Below, piece by piece: positions 9,594-19,800 of a DNA stretch of 64,000 nt; positions within the stretch are counted from its first letter, which is position 1; every line of letters begins with the position of its first letter. A program made the translations under genes and the position numbers. The DNA comes from Undaria pinnatifida (taxonomy: Eukaryota; Sar; Phaeophyceae; Laminariales; Alariaceae), in contig JABAKD010000008.1 of assembly GCA_012845835.1 (NCBI GenBank), positions 12,909,501 through 12,973,500 of the forward strand, given 5' to 3'. Below the pieces are notes generated by a model that saw nothing but the letters and a program-made list of their open reading frames with translations, ran no database searches and was not told the DNA's origin.

Positions 9594-9912
9594 ATCCCAT
9601 TTGTGGTCCTCGCACTACTCTCGTGCTCTTTGCCAGTAGTAACTCAGACCCGGGGTCACATAGTAGGCCCTGCTTCCCCCTCCCCACTACGATACGTGTC
9701 TTCTTTTTATCGCGAGAATAACTCGGCATTTTCTTGCCTCGTCGACTCGCGTCGAATTGTGCCTACCCACGCTGCCAGGCGCTCTCAGCAATTGATCCTT
9801 TTTTTGTTGCACTTTTGTAAGGAAAAAAGTCAAAATCTCACCACGGTGGGATTCGAACTCGACGACCAACACTAGCAATATTCGAGGGTAACCACTAGAC
9901 CACCGGGGCGGC
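9594..9912 (-). mobile_element. tRNA-headed SINE, full-length (GGTCTAGTGGTTA head)
   Basis: Read on the minus strand it begins GGCCGCCCCGGTGGTCTAG, with A box TGGTCTAGTGGTTA and B box GAGTTCGAATCCC. The body runs through GAGAATAACTCG-like and CGCGATAAAAAGAAGACACG sequence and ends in a GGGGTCTGAGTT..GAGGACCACAAATGGG block. Copies: 26466-26640 (5'-truncated), 43500-43855 and 37597-37880 (+). There is no protein; it would depend on LINE machinery. Confidence 0.8.
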
Positions 9913-10429
9913 CATATGTATATATACAAACATGTTCGAAGTACATAAAGTCTATTGTTATCGAAAGATAGACACGCAAGATGCAGATGCGGCTCTTGAA
10001 AACAACCCCTCTGTCGCGCTGACTGTTAGCTCAGCGATGATTTTCATGGTGTATATCTAACATCCGCCCACACGTCTGCCCTGCGAGGCTACGGAGCTTT
10101 GTGATGGATCGGCCACCGTCAGGGGCTCGAAAAACGACGGACACCGAAGGTGCCGCCACAGCTCCACCGGGGAGGGCGTGGGGCGGGGCGGGGGGGGGGG
10201 GGGGGGGGGCGGGACGTACTCATTTGATGCTTTTGCCTTACTCTTTTGATCGTTGACCACGCATCCCTTTTCGAGACGGAACACGGGGAGCGGCGCGGCG
10301 GGGGGTTGATCATTGCCATGCACATGGCCGCAGTCTGTAAGACCATAATGGACGGGGGGGAGGTGACAACATATATGTATCCTTGAAGAACGAAGCAAGC
10401 TATCGCCGCATCCGACGCCTTGTACAATA

Positions 10430-10660
10430 GAGGTATACCGTTTTTTGGCGATTTTTTTTCTGAATGACGGGGCGCCTTAACCCAAAATCGTCGGAAATAC
10501 CGAGATTTTTTTTGCACGAATCTGGTTGTGTATACCTAGGCCCATGGGATTGCTTATCCGATAGCAGTGTTATTTTCTCCAAATCAGCTTTTGAGAGATG
10601 TCTTTTAAGCTCCCAAAATCGAGGAAACCTCCGGAAAAAAAGTGGTGCACCTTAATCGTG
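10430..10660 (+). repeat. Dispersed ~230-bp repeat (ACGGGGC...AATCGTCGG family), copy 1
   Basis: Order of blocks: TTTTCTGAATGACGGGGC, CCCAAAATCGTCGGAAAT, T-run, CCTAGGCCCATGGGAT, ATCCG.TAGCA, TTTTCTCCA, GAGAGA..TTAAGCTC and AAAAAAAGTGGTGCACC. Copies lie at 11085-11310 and 62060-62330. Its first ~95 bp is the unit tandemly amplified at 61565-62130. Confidence 0.75.
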
Positions 10661-11084
10661 GCCCAACCTAAGTGGGGGCACAAACACGCTTTCAGAGAAC
10701 GAAAGAGTGCTAGCTACCAGCATACCGTTGCACCTCCAGCGATGGGGATGAGGGGGGGTGTACTCAGTGTGGGGGGCGGAGGATGGCGAAAAACACGGTT
10801 GGAGACCGGAATAGCAACTACCACATATCTCCAGCAGGGGGGGGGGGTGGGGCGTATTCCTTTTTTGTTGCTTGCCTTACAGAGTCACTTGAGCCGTTGA
10901 CCACGCATCCCCTTTCGAGAGTGGGGGGGGGGGGGGGGCGAAAGTGTATTCTTGAGAAGGGCACAACGAACAACAGCCCTGCGTCGCAGTATGATGAGCG
11001 CCCGCATTGATTGCCCGAATGTACCCCGAGGGGTGAGCCGAGGCGGGGGGCGGCAGGAGGCTCATGCTACGATGGTGGTATCAG

Positions 11085-11310
11085 TTTTCGTCTGAAAAGG
11101 TTTCTGAAGAACGGGGCTCCTTGACCCAAAATCGTCTGAAATTGGCCATTTTTTGTGGGTGATTCTCCTTGCACTACCTAGACCCTGGGATTTTTCATCC
11201 GGTAGCAATAGTATTTTTCTCCACAAGATCACTTTTGGGGGGAGAGGGCTTAAGCTCTCAAATTGAGGAGTCGAATTAGAAAAAAAAGTGGTGCAGGTAC
11301 CCTCTATCGT
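11085..11310 (+). repeat. Dispersed ~230-bp repeat, copy 2
   Basis: Same block order as 10430-10660, ending with AAAAAAAAGTGGTGCAGG. It lies in the same orientation ~650 bp away, so a local duplication is as likely as transposition. Confidence 0.75.
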
Positions 11311-11715
11311 AACACGCGTCAGGAAGAAATTCAAAAAATGATGCGTGTGTGGTCAAGGCAAAGGGCGAAAACAGTGGGTTGAGGTGAAACACGATGTGGT
11401 CCAAAACCTGGCCACCAAAACCGGGAGCGATCGCAAAACGCTGCCGGCATACATGCAAGCAAGAATGTTCCTAAGAGTTTACCCGTTGGTTCTCCGTCGT
11501 CGCGACCAAAAAAAAAACACTATTGTGAGCAAAAGTTAAAACAACATATCCTGTGTTATAACGCATACGCATACACTTTAAAACCGCCGTTTTCAGAGCC
11601 GCTTTTTATTTTTTATTCGAGCCGTTTTAAGTCGACACCGAGCAGGCATGACTCGCGGAAGATTGCGAGCATTGGCGGGACGTCTGCTTCGACGCTGCGA
11701 CAACGAGCAGGAATA

Positions 11716-12016
11716 TGCTTCATAAGGCGCAGTTTGGGTAGGCAATTGGTTGGCCCTTTGCAAGTGGTCAAACGGACTAAAATACCCTCTAATTCCTTAA
11801 CAAATGACGTCGTCGACAGACCACACATGGGTTTTTGGGTCGTGGGTTCGAATCCCACCATCCACCAATAGTACCCTTTTACGACTTTTTCTCCACCTCT
11901 GGAAAAATACTCTCCCCGGTATCCCCAGGAAATGGAACCGCGTGGATATTGGCACGTCCTCCGCCCGTATACCGGGCCGACCTGCTATTCCGCCGTTTCA
12001 GTGGGGAAGAGTGTTA
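11716..12016 (+). mobile_element. SINE of the ATAAGGCTTAG family, well preserved
   Basis: Leader ATAAGGCGCAGTTTGGGTA, GCAAGTGGTCAAACGGACTA and CCTTAACAAATG. The A-box-like segment is TGACGTCGTCGACAG; the B box is CGTGGGTTCGAATCCCACC followed by ATCCACCA, a tRNA 3' end. The body ends CCGGCCGACCTGCTATTCC-like and GGGGAAGAGTGTT. A second leader starts immediately (12014), so units are arranged head to tail. Confidence 0.75.
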
Positions 12017-12085
12017 TAAGGCTTAGTTTGGGTAGGCAATTGGTTAATAACCTTTTTTGCAAGTGGTCAAACGGACAAATACCCT
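12014..12085 (+). repeat. Second SINE leader, tandem to the previous copy
   Basis: ATAAGGCTTAGTTTGGGTAG through GTGGTCAAACGGAC; it stops at ACCCTC before the tRNA-like part. The head-to-tail arrangement also occurs at 60403. Confidence 0.7.
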
Positions 12086-12086
12086 C

Positions 12087-12215
12087 TTTTTTTTTTCAGG
12101 GTGGGACTTTTTTCGTGTAAAATGTCAGGGTGACAGCGTATCAATTTGGAACCGTGGGTTCGAGCCTCACAGACTCCCGTTTTTTTTTTTTTTTTTTCAG
12201 GGTGGGACTTTTTCA
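12087..12215 (+). repeat. Short tandem duplication around a tRNA-like B box
   Basis: TTTCAGGGTGGGACTTTTT occurs at both ends (about 12096 and 12196). Between them is GTGACAGCGTATCAATTTGG followed by CGTGGGTTCGAGCCTCAC, a Pol III B-box-like segment that recurs at 12905-12960. Confidence 0.65.
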
Positions 12216-12217
12216 TG

Positions 12218-12401
12218 ATATTATAAAAATAAAAATACACTCCAGCTGTGAGATCGAACATTTTGTCGAAGCTCATCTTTGCAAGCTGTGTGTGATACTC
12301 CGATCGCGCGTATTACGGGTTGTGTGTCCTCATTAAGGATGTAGGTCGGCGACTCCCCTTGCAACTGCAGTGTAGCCATCAGGGCCAACTGGGTGATGCT
12401 A
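12218..12401 (+). repeat. CAGCTGTGAG element, short copy
   Basis: Starts TATTATAAAAATAAAAATAC, ACTCCAGCTGTGAGATCG, then TTTGCAAGCTGTGTG, GATCGCGCGTATTACGGG and GGTCGGCGACTCCCC, ending at a CAACTGGGTGATG site. The long copies continue past this point into G-rich modules. Confidence 0.75.
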
Positions 12402-12599
12402 GAGTCAGTACATTAGATCTATTAGATCGCTACTACTACTACTGTCTTCATACTCCCGATGCGTACCAAAACCCGCCATTATAGCGCAAAAACAAAATAA
12501 TAAGACCACCCCCAGGTAGAGAAAACTTACCTACGCACTTAACCACAAGTACCAACAACCCTGACCAAGCCATCCATCCGCAAACCATCCACCATCATA

Positions 12600-12903
12600 C
12601 ATAAGATAGAGCAATAGACTATGGTGGAAACCACAGAAATAAATATACAAAAATCGACATGATGTTAGATCTAGTTCAAAATTCCCCACCTAAAGTAATA
12701 CCAACACCAATCATTAGACTATAGTGGTGGAGAAAAACTTTTTTTTTCTTTCTAAAGAATAGGATCCCTCCCATTAAGAAAGAAAATTACGCACATAATC
12801 GTACTTAATATTACAATACCAACAAGCAGCTTGATTGAGAAGATGAGTATTGACCCGAAATTCGTCAAACTCACAGCTGACGTCCTGAAAATATTTTTAT
12901 AAA
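12600..12903 (-). repeat. Second family sharing the GTCAGCxGTGAG end, copy 1
   Basis: Shares ATGATGTTAGATCTAG, CCCCACCTAAAGTAA and AATAGGAYCCCTCCCA blocks with 14275-14555. Its right end, read in reverse, is TTTATAAAAATATTTTCAGG then ACGTCAGCTGTGAG, mirroring the TATAAAA/CAGCTGTGAG end of the other family. Confidence 0.7.
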
Positions 12904-12904
12904 A

Positions 12905-12960
12905 TGTTAGAGTGACAGCGTATCAATTTGGAACCGTGGGTTCGAGTCCCACAGAGTCTT
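12905..12960 (+). repeat. tRNA 3'-half-like segment (B box) before a T run
   Basis: GTGACAGCGTATCAATTTGG then CGTGGGTTCGAGTCCCACAG, followed by TTTTTTTTT. The B box is perfect, and a T run is a Pol III terminator. No proper cloverleaf 5' half is present, so I call it a SINE head or tRNA relic, not a tRNA gene. Confidence 0.55.
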
Positions 12961-13043
12961 TTTTTTTTGGGGGGGGGAGAGTAGCCGACTTTTATTCTCG
13001 AATGCTGTATTAATATTAACATATTGGATGACTAGTAATACAG

Positions 13044-13336
13044 ACCGGTCGCCCCGGTGGCGTATCAGGTTATCCTCGAGCCTGGTATAGGTCAGTTTCG
13101 TGAGTTCGAGCCCCGCCGAGTGCATATTCGTATAAATTCGTTGGGACTTTTTCTTGTGCACAAATTGACTTGCGGAAAGCGCGAGAGCGTGAGTTAGCAA
13201 CACTCGATGAAAAATCGACGAGCAGTGGGATTGCTGAACCCTATGCGCGATAAAAATTGAAGGCAAGAACCGGGCGGGAGAAGGGACGTCACCTGTGACC
13301 ACGGCTTGTCCAGAAGCTGGAGAGTAAAAGTGTGAG

Positions 13337-13365
<29 letters not shown>
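13044..13365 (+). mobile_element. Full-length tRNA-headed SINE with poly(A) tail
   Basis: The head begins CCGGTCGCCCCGGTGGCG; the A-box-like segment is GGTGGCGTATCAGG and the B box is GAGTTCGAGCCCC. The body includes GACTTGCGGAAAGCGCGAGA, GATTGCTGAACCCTATGCGC and CCACGGCTTGTCCAGAAGC. It ends in ~30 A (13336-13365). Full copies: 29062-29370 (+) and 44509-44823 (-). Partial copies: 30655-30812, 50515-50800 and 51107-51265. The long pure A tail suggests a young insertion. Confidence 0.88.
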
Positions 13366-13367
<2 letters not shown>

Positions 13368-13435
13368 GTACCCTGTATTCGTACTCTTCCCGATATTAAA
13401 GCGAGGGGAAAAACAAAATAAACCACCTACCATAC

Positions 13436-14275
13436 ATATTATAAAAATTAAAATACACTCCAGCTGTGAGATCGAAGATTTTGTCGAAACTCATTTTTTT
13501 TTCTTTTTAATATCCTCCGGCGGATGGGGAAAAATAAAGCTTTAGCTCACCACACTTCCCCGTATTTTCATACGCGTCGCGTGTCGATTTAACTCAGTTG
13601 CTTTCGCAGCCCAACGCTAGCTGGCGCACCCTTCGGGTCCCATTGTAGGTATAGCGTGTAAGCTGTCCCTATCAGTGGTCTTCGTTACAACCCCGGCAGC
13701 GCAAGCTATAGTTGTATACGGATGCGTGTGTATGTCGACCCGGCCTGTCCCCTGAGGGTCAGGTTCGGACTCATCTTTGCAAGCTGTGTGTGATACTCCG
13801 ATCGCGCGTATTACGGGTTGTGTGTCCTCATTAAGGATATAGGTCGGCGACTCCCCTTGCAACTACAGTGTAGCTATTAGGGTCAACAGGGTGATGTCAG
13901 GCAGTTTGTGCGCGGAAACTATAAAACCCGTTTCTGAGGGGGACAAAATCTGACAGCTGTGGAAGGAAATGCATCAGTTCATCAAGTGAATCCTGTAAGT
14001 CGAATATCCGGTGAGGGGAGGGCGGAGTTTTTAAGGACGTGGGGGCCTGATTTTTATCAAAAGGGGGGCGGGAGGGGGGGAGGGGGGGGAGGGGACGGGT
14101 GGGGCAGGTCAATTTGTGCGTGGAAACTATACATCCTTCTTGTGGGGGAGGGGGGGGGAATGTGGCGGGGGAGGCGGGGGGCGAGGGGGGGAGGGCTTTA
14201 GGTCGCATAGATGTAGGGGTTTGCTATACGCATGGTGCTAGGTCTAGGCGATGGTGCGGAAACATATATGATAGA
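13436..14275 (+). mobile_element. Long CAGCTGTGAG/G-rich element, split by an insertion
   Basis: Left end 13436-13494 (TATAAAAATTAAAATACACT, CAGCTGTGAG). After a 274-bp insertion it resumes at 13769 with ACTCATCTTTGCAAGCTGTG and runs through GGTCGGCGACTCCCC, a GCGCGGAAACTATAAAACCC module, G-rich spacers and GGTCGCATAGATGTAGGGG. Other long copies: 27439-28176 and 34291-34925. No ORF of its own is recognised. Confidence 0.75.
13495..13768 (-). mobile_element. Poly(A)-tailed retroposon with ACTCAT target duplication
   Basis: The inserted piece is bounded by ACTCAT on both sides (13489-13494 and 13769-13774) and interrupts a sequence known uninterrupted in sister copies (AAACTCATCTTTGCAAGC). On the minus strand it ends in an A-rich tail preceded by CATCCGCCGGAGGAT, a potential 3' stem-loop. 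The 3' segment recurs at 36572-36660, 40300-40384 (with poly(A)) and, diverged, near 38300. Confidence 0.8.
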
Positions 14276-14555
14276 GCACTAGGCTATAGTTGAAACTACA
14301 GCAGTAATAAATATATAAAATAGATATGATGTTAGATCTAGCTCAAAACTCCCCACCTAAAGTAAAAATACCAACACTAACCAATATAGTGGAGGAAAAT
14401 AAAACATATTTTAAACAATAGGACCCCTCCCAATAAAAAACTCACCCACATAGTATATTACAAGTCGTACCAACAACGCAGCTTGCAAAGATGAGTATTC
14501 ACCCGAAAAATTCGTCGACCTCGCGGCTGATGTCCTTCATTTTTTTTTATAAAAT
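14275..14555 (-). repeat. Second family sharing the GTCAGCxGTGAG end, copy 2
   Basis: Colinear with 12600-12903 (ATGATGTTAGATCTAG, CCCCACCTAAAGTAA, AATAGGACCCCTCCCA). It ends with CAGCTTGCAAAGATGAGTAT and a TTTTTTATAAAAT terminus. The end of this family lies, reversed, at 23425-23530. Confidence 0.7.
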
Positions 14556-15270
14556 ACCCTCAAATGTTCCTTGACAAATAGCCGACACGGAGACAAGTCG
14601 TTTGCGCCAAGCCTCACCTCCGCCTGTGCCACGTGGACCGATTGCTACGATGTGGGAGCGGAACAGTTCCTAAGGCATTGACCCACCCCATCAGGGGGGA
14701 TCGCGATGCGTGTCCCTTTAATGACGTGGCAGCATAGAGGAGCAGCGACTGACGCTTGAGCTGATAAGACCACGCAGGGTGTGATTGTGCAGATAGATGC
14801 GCTTGGTATCACGCGAAGAAGAAAGATGGGCGTCTAGTGAGAGCTACTTTGTAAGTAGTAGCAGTAGTACTGCTGCTGTTATGATGGTAGTTTAACAGAA
14901 TGGCTTTCTGGGCGAAGCCGTGTAAAAACACCAAGCAAGCAAGGTAAACAAACACGCTTGGTCGTAGTTCTTGCATGTTGAAAATGCCGTAGAAGTATTC
15001 GACGGTATAGCACGATACGAAGCTGAGTAGCGTAGAAGAAGCGTCGAGGACCTGCTGAATAGGCAGGCCTGCAGGGGACACTCTGTGTCCCCGACCAGTA
15101 ATTAACAGTGGTACTGTGAGTGGTAAATGTGGAAAGAATCAACGACGGTCGCTCTACGTTTCGGAAGGAAGAGCATGAGGGAGAAGGATAAATACATACC
15201 TGGTATTATCTACAGTTAGCCTCGGGACTGAGTTAACGGAGTCTGGTCCACAGATAGATAATAGGTATAA

Positions 15271-15598
15271 CGTTGTTGTTGTTGTTGTTGTTGTTCTCAC
15301 GTTAACTCGCATAATCAAGTCCGTGGTCACAGGACAGGCTCCAGTCACTCTGGAGCTGAGGAATACCCCAGAGAAAAAACACAAGCAAGCCAAAGGTGGT
15401 ACACGCATATTATATCACAGCTGACGCAATTCATGCCTCAACCAGAAACATATAAAAAGTGATTTCGGGAGTCAGTCTACGATGTGCCAGGTCCATACCG
15501 GTGCATACGTCTCACTCACTGCTCGCGCCTGGAAAAACCGACTATCCCGCTTGCCGCCCAAGAAAGACTACCACCCATATATTGCACGTAGTCCCAGT
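15271..15598 (-). mobile_element. AAC-tailed SINE-like element, inverted-pair arm 1
   Basis: On the minus strand it runs from ACTACGTGCAATATA through GACTCCCGAAATCAC, GCGTCAGCTGTGATATA, a GGGGTATTCCTCAGCTCC-ACTGGAGCCTG hairpin and CCACGGACTTGATTATGCGA to (AAC)n. Its partner at 15887-16198 is in the opposite orientation. Confidence 0.85.
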
Positions 15599-15654
15599 CA
15601 CTAGGCTGTATATAATAGGTGGTGAGTGGCACGTGATCAGACCGGGACAGACAG

Positions 15655-15785
15655 ATGATGGGTGATTTGATCGGACAAATGATGGATAACTTGATGGGAC
15701 AGACGACGAAGATGAGTGATTTGATCGGACAAAAGAAGGGTGATGATGTAATCGGACAGATTATGATGTATTTGATCGGAAGCAA
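15655..15785 (+). repeat. Tandem ~28-36-bp repeat (GATTTGATCGGACA unit)
   Basis: Four to five units of GATTTGATCGGACAAATGATG type with GTGAT/GATG spacers sit between the two inverted AAC-tailed elements. Read on the minus strand they encode repeated CPIK tetrapeptides, but nothing suggests translation. Confidence 0.75.
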
Positions 15786-15886
15786 GGAAAACTTATTACT
15801 CCGGAGTATTATGTTTCAGGCACCAACCACCCTACAGAAGAGACAATGTCATGCAGAGTAGTCTAATCCCCAGCCTAATATTATAT

Positions 15887-16198
15887 TATTGTATACGTGG
15901 TAGTCTTACTTGGGTGGCAATCGGAATATTTGGTTCCTCCAGGCGTGAGTAGTGAGACGTATGCACCGGCATGGACCTGGCACATCGTAGACTGACTCCC
16001 GATTTCACTTTTATATGTTTCTGGTGGAGGCATGAATTGCGTCAGCTGTGATATATGCGTGTACCACCTTGGTGGGTTGTGTGTGTTTTTCCCTGGGGTA
16101 TTCCTCAGCTCCAGAGTGACTGGAGCCTGTCCTGTGACCACGGACGACTTGATTATGCGAGTTAATGTGAGAACAACAACAACAACAACAACAACAAT
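15887..16198 (+). mobile_element. AAC-tailed SINE-like element, inverted-pair arm 2
   Basis: Full-length plus-strand copy: TATACGTGGTAGTC, ACCTGGCACATCGTAG, GGTGGAGGCATGAATTGCG, GGGGTATTCCTCAGCTCC, CCTGTCCTGTGACCACGGAC, GTTAATGTGAGAACAACAAC. It faces arm 1 across ~290 bp, so a transcript over both would fold into a ~310-bp duplex. Confidence 0.85.
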
Positions 16199-16375
16199 TA
16201 TTGAGGTTATCTGTGGCGAAAAGGTCGAGAATATAACTAATATGGTAACTGCTAATAATATGTCCGTCCATCTCTCTGACCCTAAATCTTAGCGGAACTA
16301 CTTGTACAGGAGTACTGGTAGAGATTACCACTTGTTCGAGAATATGGTTGTGAGGCGGCACATAGTGTTGTATAC

Positions 16376-16451
16376 CCCTCTGTCCGTAAAAATAAGCAAC
16401 AATTTATTTCAATATTGATGCCCAAAGGTTGCTTATATTTACGGACAGAGC
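16376..16451. mobile_element. Short MITE with CTCTGTCCGTAAA inverted repeats
   Basis: The left end CCCTCTGTCCGTAAA..ATAAGCAAC pairs with GTTGCTTATATTTACGG-ACAGAG on the right; ~23-bp arms around a ~28-bp loop. The second copy lies at 16681-16756. Size and termini are reminiscent of Stowaway-type MITEs, but no clean TA duplication is visible. Confidence 0.65.
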
Positions 16452-16680
16452 GGCAGTTCTATTGCTTCGCAGTACGAGACGAAGGGGCTTCTCCCTCGGT
16501 TACGTTCTTTGATTTTTTGGGTTTGGGTTAGATACGTACTGTTCTCCAAGGTGTGTATACTATATTATAAAGGTGTGTATACTATATGTCTGACCCTAAA
16601 TCTTAGCGGAACTGTTTACTGCTAACAGTAGAGATTACCACTTGTTCGAGAATATGGTTGAGGCGGCACATACTTTATAT

Positions 16681-16756
16681 CCCTCTGTCCGGAAATATAA
16701 GCAACAATGAATTTCAACGTGAATATCCACATGTTGCTTATATTTACGGACAGAAT
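16681..16756. mobile_element. Short MITE, duplicated copy
   Basis: CCCTCTGTCCGGAAATATAA at left and TTATATTTACGGACAGAATG at right. Copied as part of the 314-bp tandem duplication; the loop has diverged while the arms are kept. Confidence 0.65.
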
Positions 16757-16899
16757 GGTCCTTCAGAAGTACGAGACACTAAGACAAAGGGGATTCTCCC
16801 TGCGTCACGTTATTCGGTTGTTTGGGTTTGGATTATTAGATACTGTTTGTTCAAAAGGTGTATGCCAACCAGTTTGTCTAGCTACGGGTGGTATGCTAC

Positions 16900-19800
16900 C
16901 CACGGAATGAACGCAGCAAACAATCGCTTTCGAGACTCGTACATACTGCAATACAACAGGACATTTTTTTCGTCGATGTCAACGCTGGCCACCTGAGAAA
17001 TTACTATCGTGGTAGGCGATTTCAGGTTGTAAACATTAGTAATTTTGGCATAAAAAAACGAGAAGAACTCGTTTTTTTAATCGGCGCGCTTATTATTCTC
17101 AACAAGACAGAATTGTCTCTTAAGATTCCGAATTACCGAATTACTTTTTCTATGGCCATCTCAAATCTCCCATCAGAAACAATACAGATTTATCAGAACA
17201 GCGAATGACAGATTCAGCGCGAAAAATGCAGCCAAAATGAATGACGAGAAGGATGAGAACGCACATCAAGGGAGATTTGATCTCCAGCATAGCACCTCGA
17301 AAAGAGAAAAAAAACGAGCAACGGTTATGGCTTGTATACTCTCGAGACAGGAGGAAGCGCAAGGAAAGAAAAAGAGAAGAGCGCGCGAGAACAACAATGA
17401 GCGTGGTGGTCGAAGAACATACACTGTCGACACAACAAGTGCACGTACTAGATTGCAGCAAAGACGAAGGAACACGACCAACAAAAACCTAACAACTTCG
17501 AAGCACATGCTCATTATATTAGAAAATAAATAAAAAATGCGGCTTGCGATCGAACATCTAATAATCCATCCAATCCAGTCAAGTGGGCCTTATACGCGAC
17601 AAGAAGAAAACGCGGAGGGGGTGCATCGAAATCGAGGCAAAAACAGCCATAAAACATCCCTCGCCCCCAAACGCACGAGCGCAAACGCCCCCGCCATCCA
17701 TCATCACGTACCGTAAGTAAGCCACGTACTACGAACTCCATGCAATAACACGACACATCCCAAGAAGAACAAGAAGAAAAAAATAGGAAGATAAGCTTTG
17801 AACGCCGCGAAACGCGCATTATTAATGGTAACGGATGATTGGATCGTGTCCTTGGTATGATGCTCGCTACGCCGAGCAAGGACCCCTCCTATTCTACATT
17901 GTACTCCTTCCTATATTCCCCCCCCTCCCTTCGTTTTTCTCGCGGCCCGCGAGCGAAGCAACCATTCACTGATGCCCAAAAAATCTACATGTACTGTTTA
18001 CCTTCGGCAGAGACAAGTCTCAACCCAAAGGCGGCGGCAACAACAGCAGACCGAAAAAAAAACTATCCATTACTTGGTAGACAGGCCACAGGCGGTTCAA
18101 AGTCCGTTCCGGTTCTCGATTTGGGACCTGACCTGGACCTGAGCAGATCGCTCTCGCTCCCCATATCATCATACTGGTAGAACGACAGCCGACGACAAAA
18201 AAAAATGGACACAGCTCGGCGCAGAAATCGCATCACACACGTCGTTGGCATGATGATACAACCCGCTGCCAAGGGGCATCCAGCGACCAATTCTTTTTTT
18301 TTCGCCCGCCCTCTCCAGATGAAAGCAGCAGACGGATAGATATATAAGCCGTTTTGCCTTCTCCAAAATCTCCCCCCGCAAGTCTGCCCTCGCAATCTCA
18401 CGAGCATGCAACAACAGCGGCTGGAGAGAATGTACAGCCCTTCCTTTTATTTCCCCCGTCAACCCCAGCCGGAACTACCGATATGAAAAAAAACGCGTTT
18501 GTGTGAGCGCTATAGTAGGACACGTCCAAGAAGAAGAAAAAAAATGTAGGGGAAATGAAACGAAGAAAAGAAAAAAAAAACACAAAAGTGCAGATCGGCG
18601 CCCCGCACACCGTGTTGAAAACAGACTAACGACAATCTGTCCGGTTCGCTGTTGTCCAAGGAGCAGCGGGAGCCCAAGGCAACCGTCCGCTGAGAGTGGC
18701 CAGAGCAAGAACGACGCCCGTCCCGCCTCGCGTGCTTTGAGGGAACCTCAGCGCTGTTTGCCAAGGCAGGATTCATTTATGCAAAAAACAAAACAAATAC
18801 AGCACTCGAGTGTGCCTCAAACCGCCCCCCCCTCCCTGCGCTCCCCCCCCCCCCCCCGCCTCCGAGCATTCCTCCCGCACCACGAGTGCAAAAAAGTCTC
18901 CACACGTATCTCACAAAGATGTACACATCACCACAAGTCCCGCCTCTTTTCAGGTGCCCCCGCCCCCGTGCCCCCCAAGAAAGACAAGCCTCCTGGATGC
19001 CAGGTTCTAAACGGGAAACCCTTTTTTTCCCCCGCTCCCTTTCAACACGCCACTCACAGGTCACGGCCTGCCTGGCTGCCTGCTTAACCCACGGCTAAAC
19101 CCGTCTAACAAGCGTGCGCGCGCACCGACCCCGCCTCTCAAATTCGCCCAGCGCCCAAAATCGAGAAATGCTACTACACCCCCTTTTCGAAGTCTCGCAG
19201 AAGCGTGTTTTTTATCGGACGGGATACTATAGGGGTTTGGTTATCTTGCATTTCTCGCGGGGAGACAAAAAAGGGAACAAGAAGAGAAAAAGAAATGAAA
19301 CGGGACGACACGGATGGACGGTACCGCTGTAATGATGCTTGGTTTGGTAGGTGGGGTGATAAGTCCCGCTCCCAAAAAATATAGTCTCCCCCATACATAC
19401 GACGCCGCACAAAATGGCGCACTGCTGCCCCCCTCCCTCCCCCGTGCTAACAAAAAGCACACATAGATGGCGGCCGCCCCGCCTCCCTAGAGCGCGCGTT
19501 GAATGCCCGCGTCGCTTTTTCCACGCATGGTCATCCATCCATCCCCCCAGAGGATCCCCGTGCGGAATCCTACCTGTCAGCAATCTCACGCAAACGGTGG
19601 ACCGGGACTACTCCTACAATCGTCAGGAAACCAAACACGCTGAAAAATCACATCGCTCGCAGCCCCCCCCCCCCCCCCCCCCCCGACTTAAAACAAAGGC
19701 TCCTTTCTATCAATCGAAAGCATTTGCTCGCAAAAAACAACGCCCCCGGTCAATCAAACAATCATAGACCAGCAGCCCGCAATGGCTGTTCCTACTCCCT

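Larger units (their letters stand above)
16275..16870 (+). repeat. Tandem duplication (offset ~314 bp), each with a TIR element
   Basis: TCTGACCCTAAATCTTAGCG at 16275 and 16589, ATTACCACTTGTTCGAG in both, and GTGTGTATAC/GGTGTATGCC at the ends. Each unit carries a 76-bp inverted-repeat element, so duplication came after that insertion. Confidence 0.8.

Noticed and set aside
9830-9912. Functional tRNA in the minus-strand GGTCTAGTGGTTA sequence
   Set aside because: A and B boxes are good, but the cloverleaf does not close, and the same head recurs with the same downstream body, so it is a SINE.
10190-10210. G homopolymer runs (also 34800, 10920, 4088) as assembly gaps
   Set aside because: Runs of this kind occur within several repeat families and on both strands; they look genuine, although their exact length may be unreliable.
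15660-15785. CRISPR-like array (regular GATTTGATCGGACA repeats)
   Set aside because: Repeats are short and degenerate with no unique spacers of constant size; the genome is eukaryotic.
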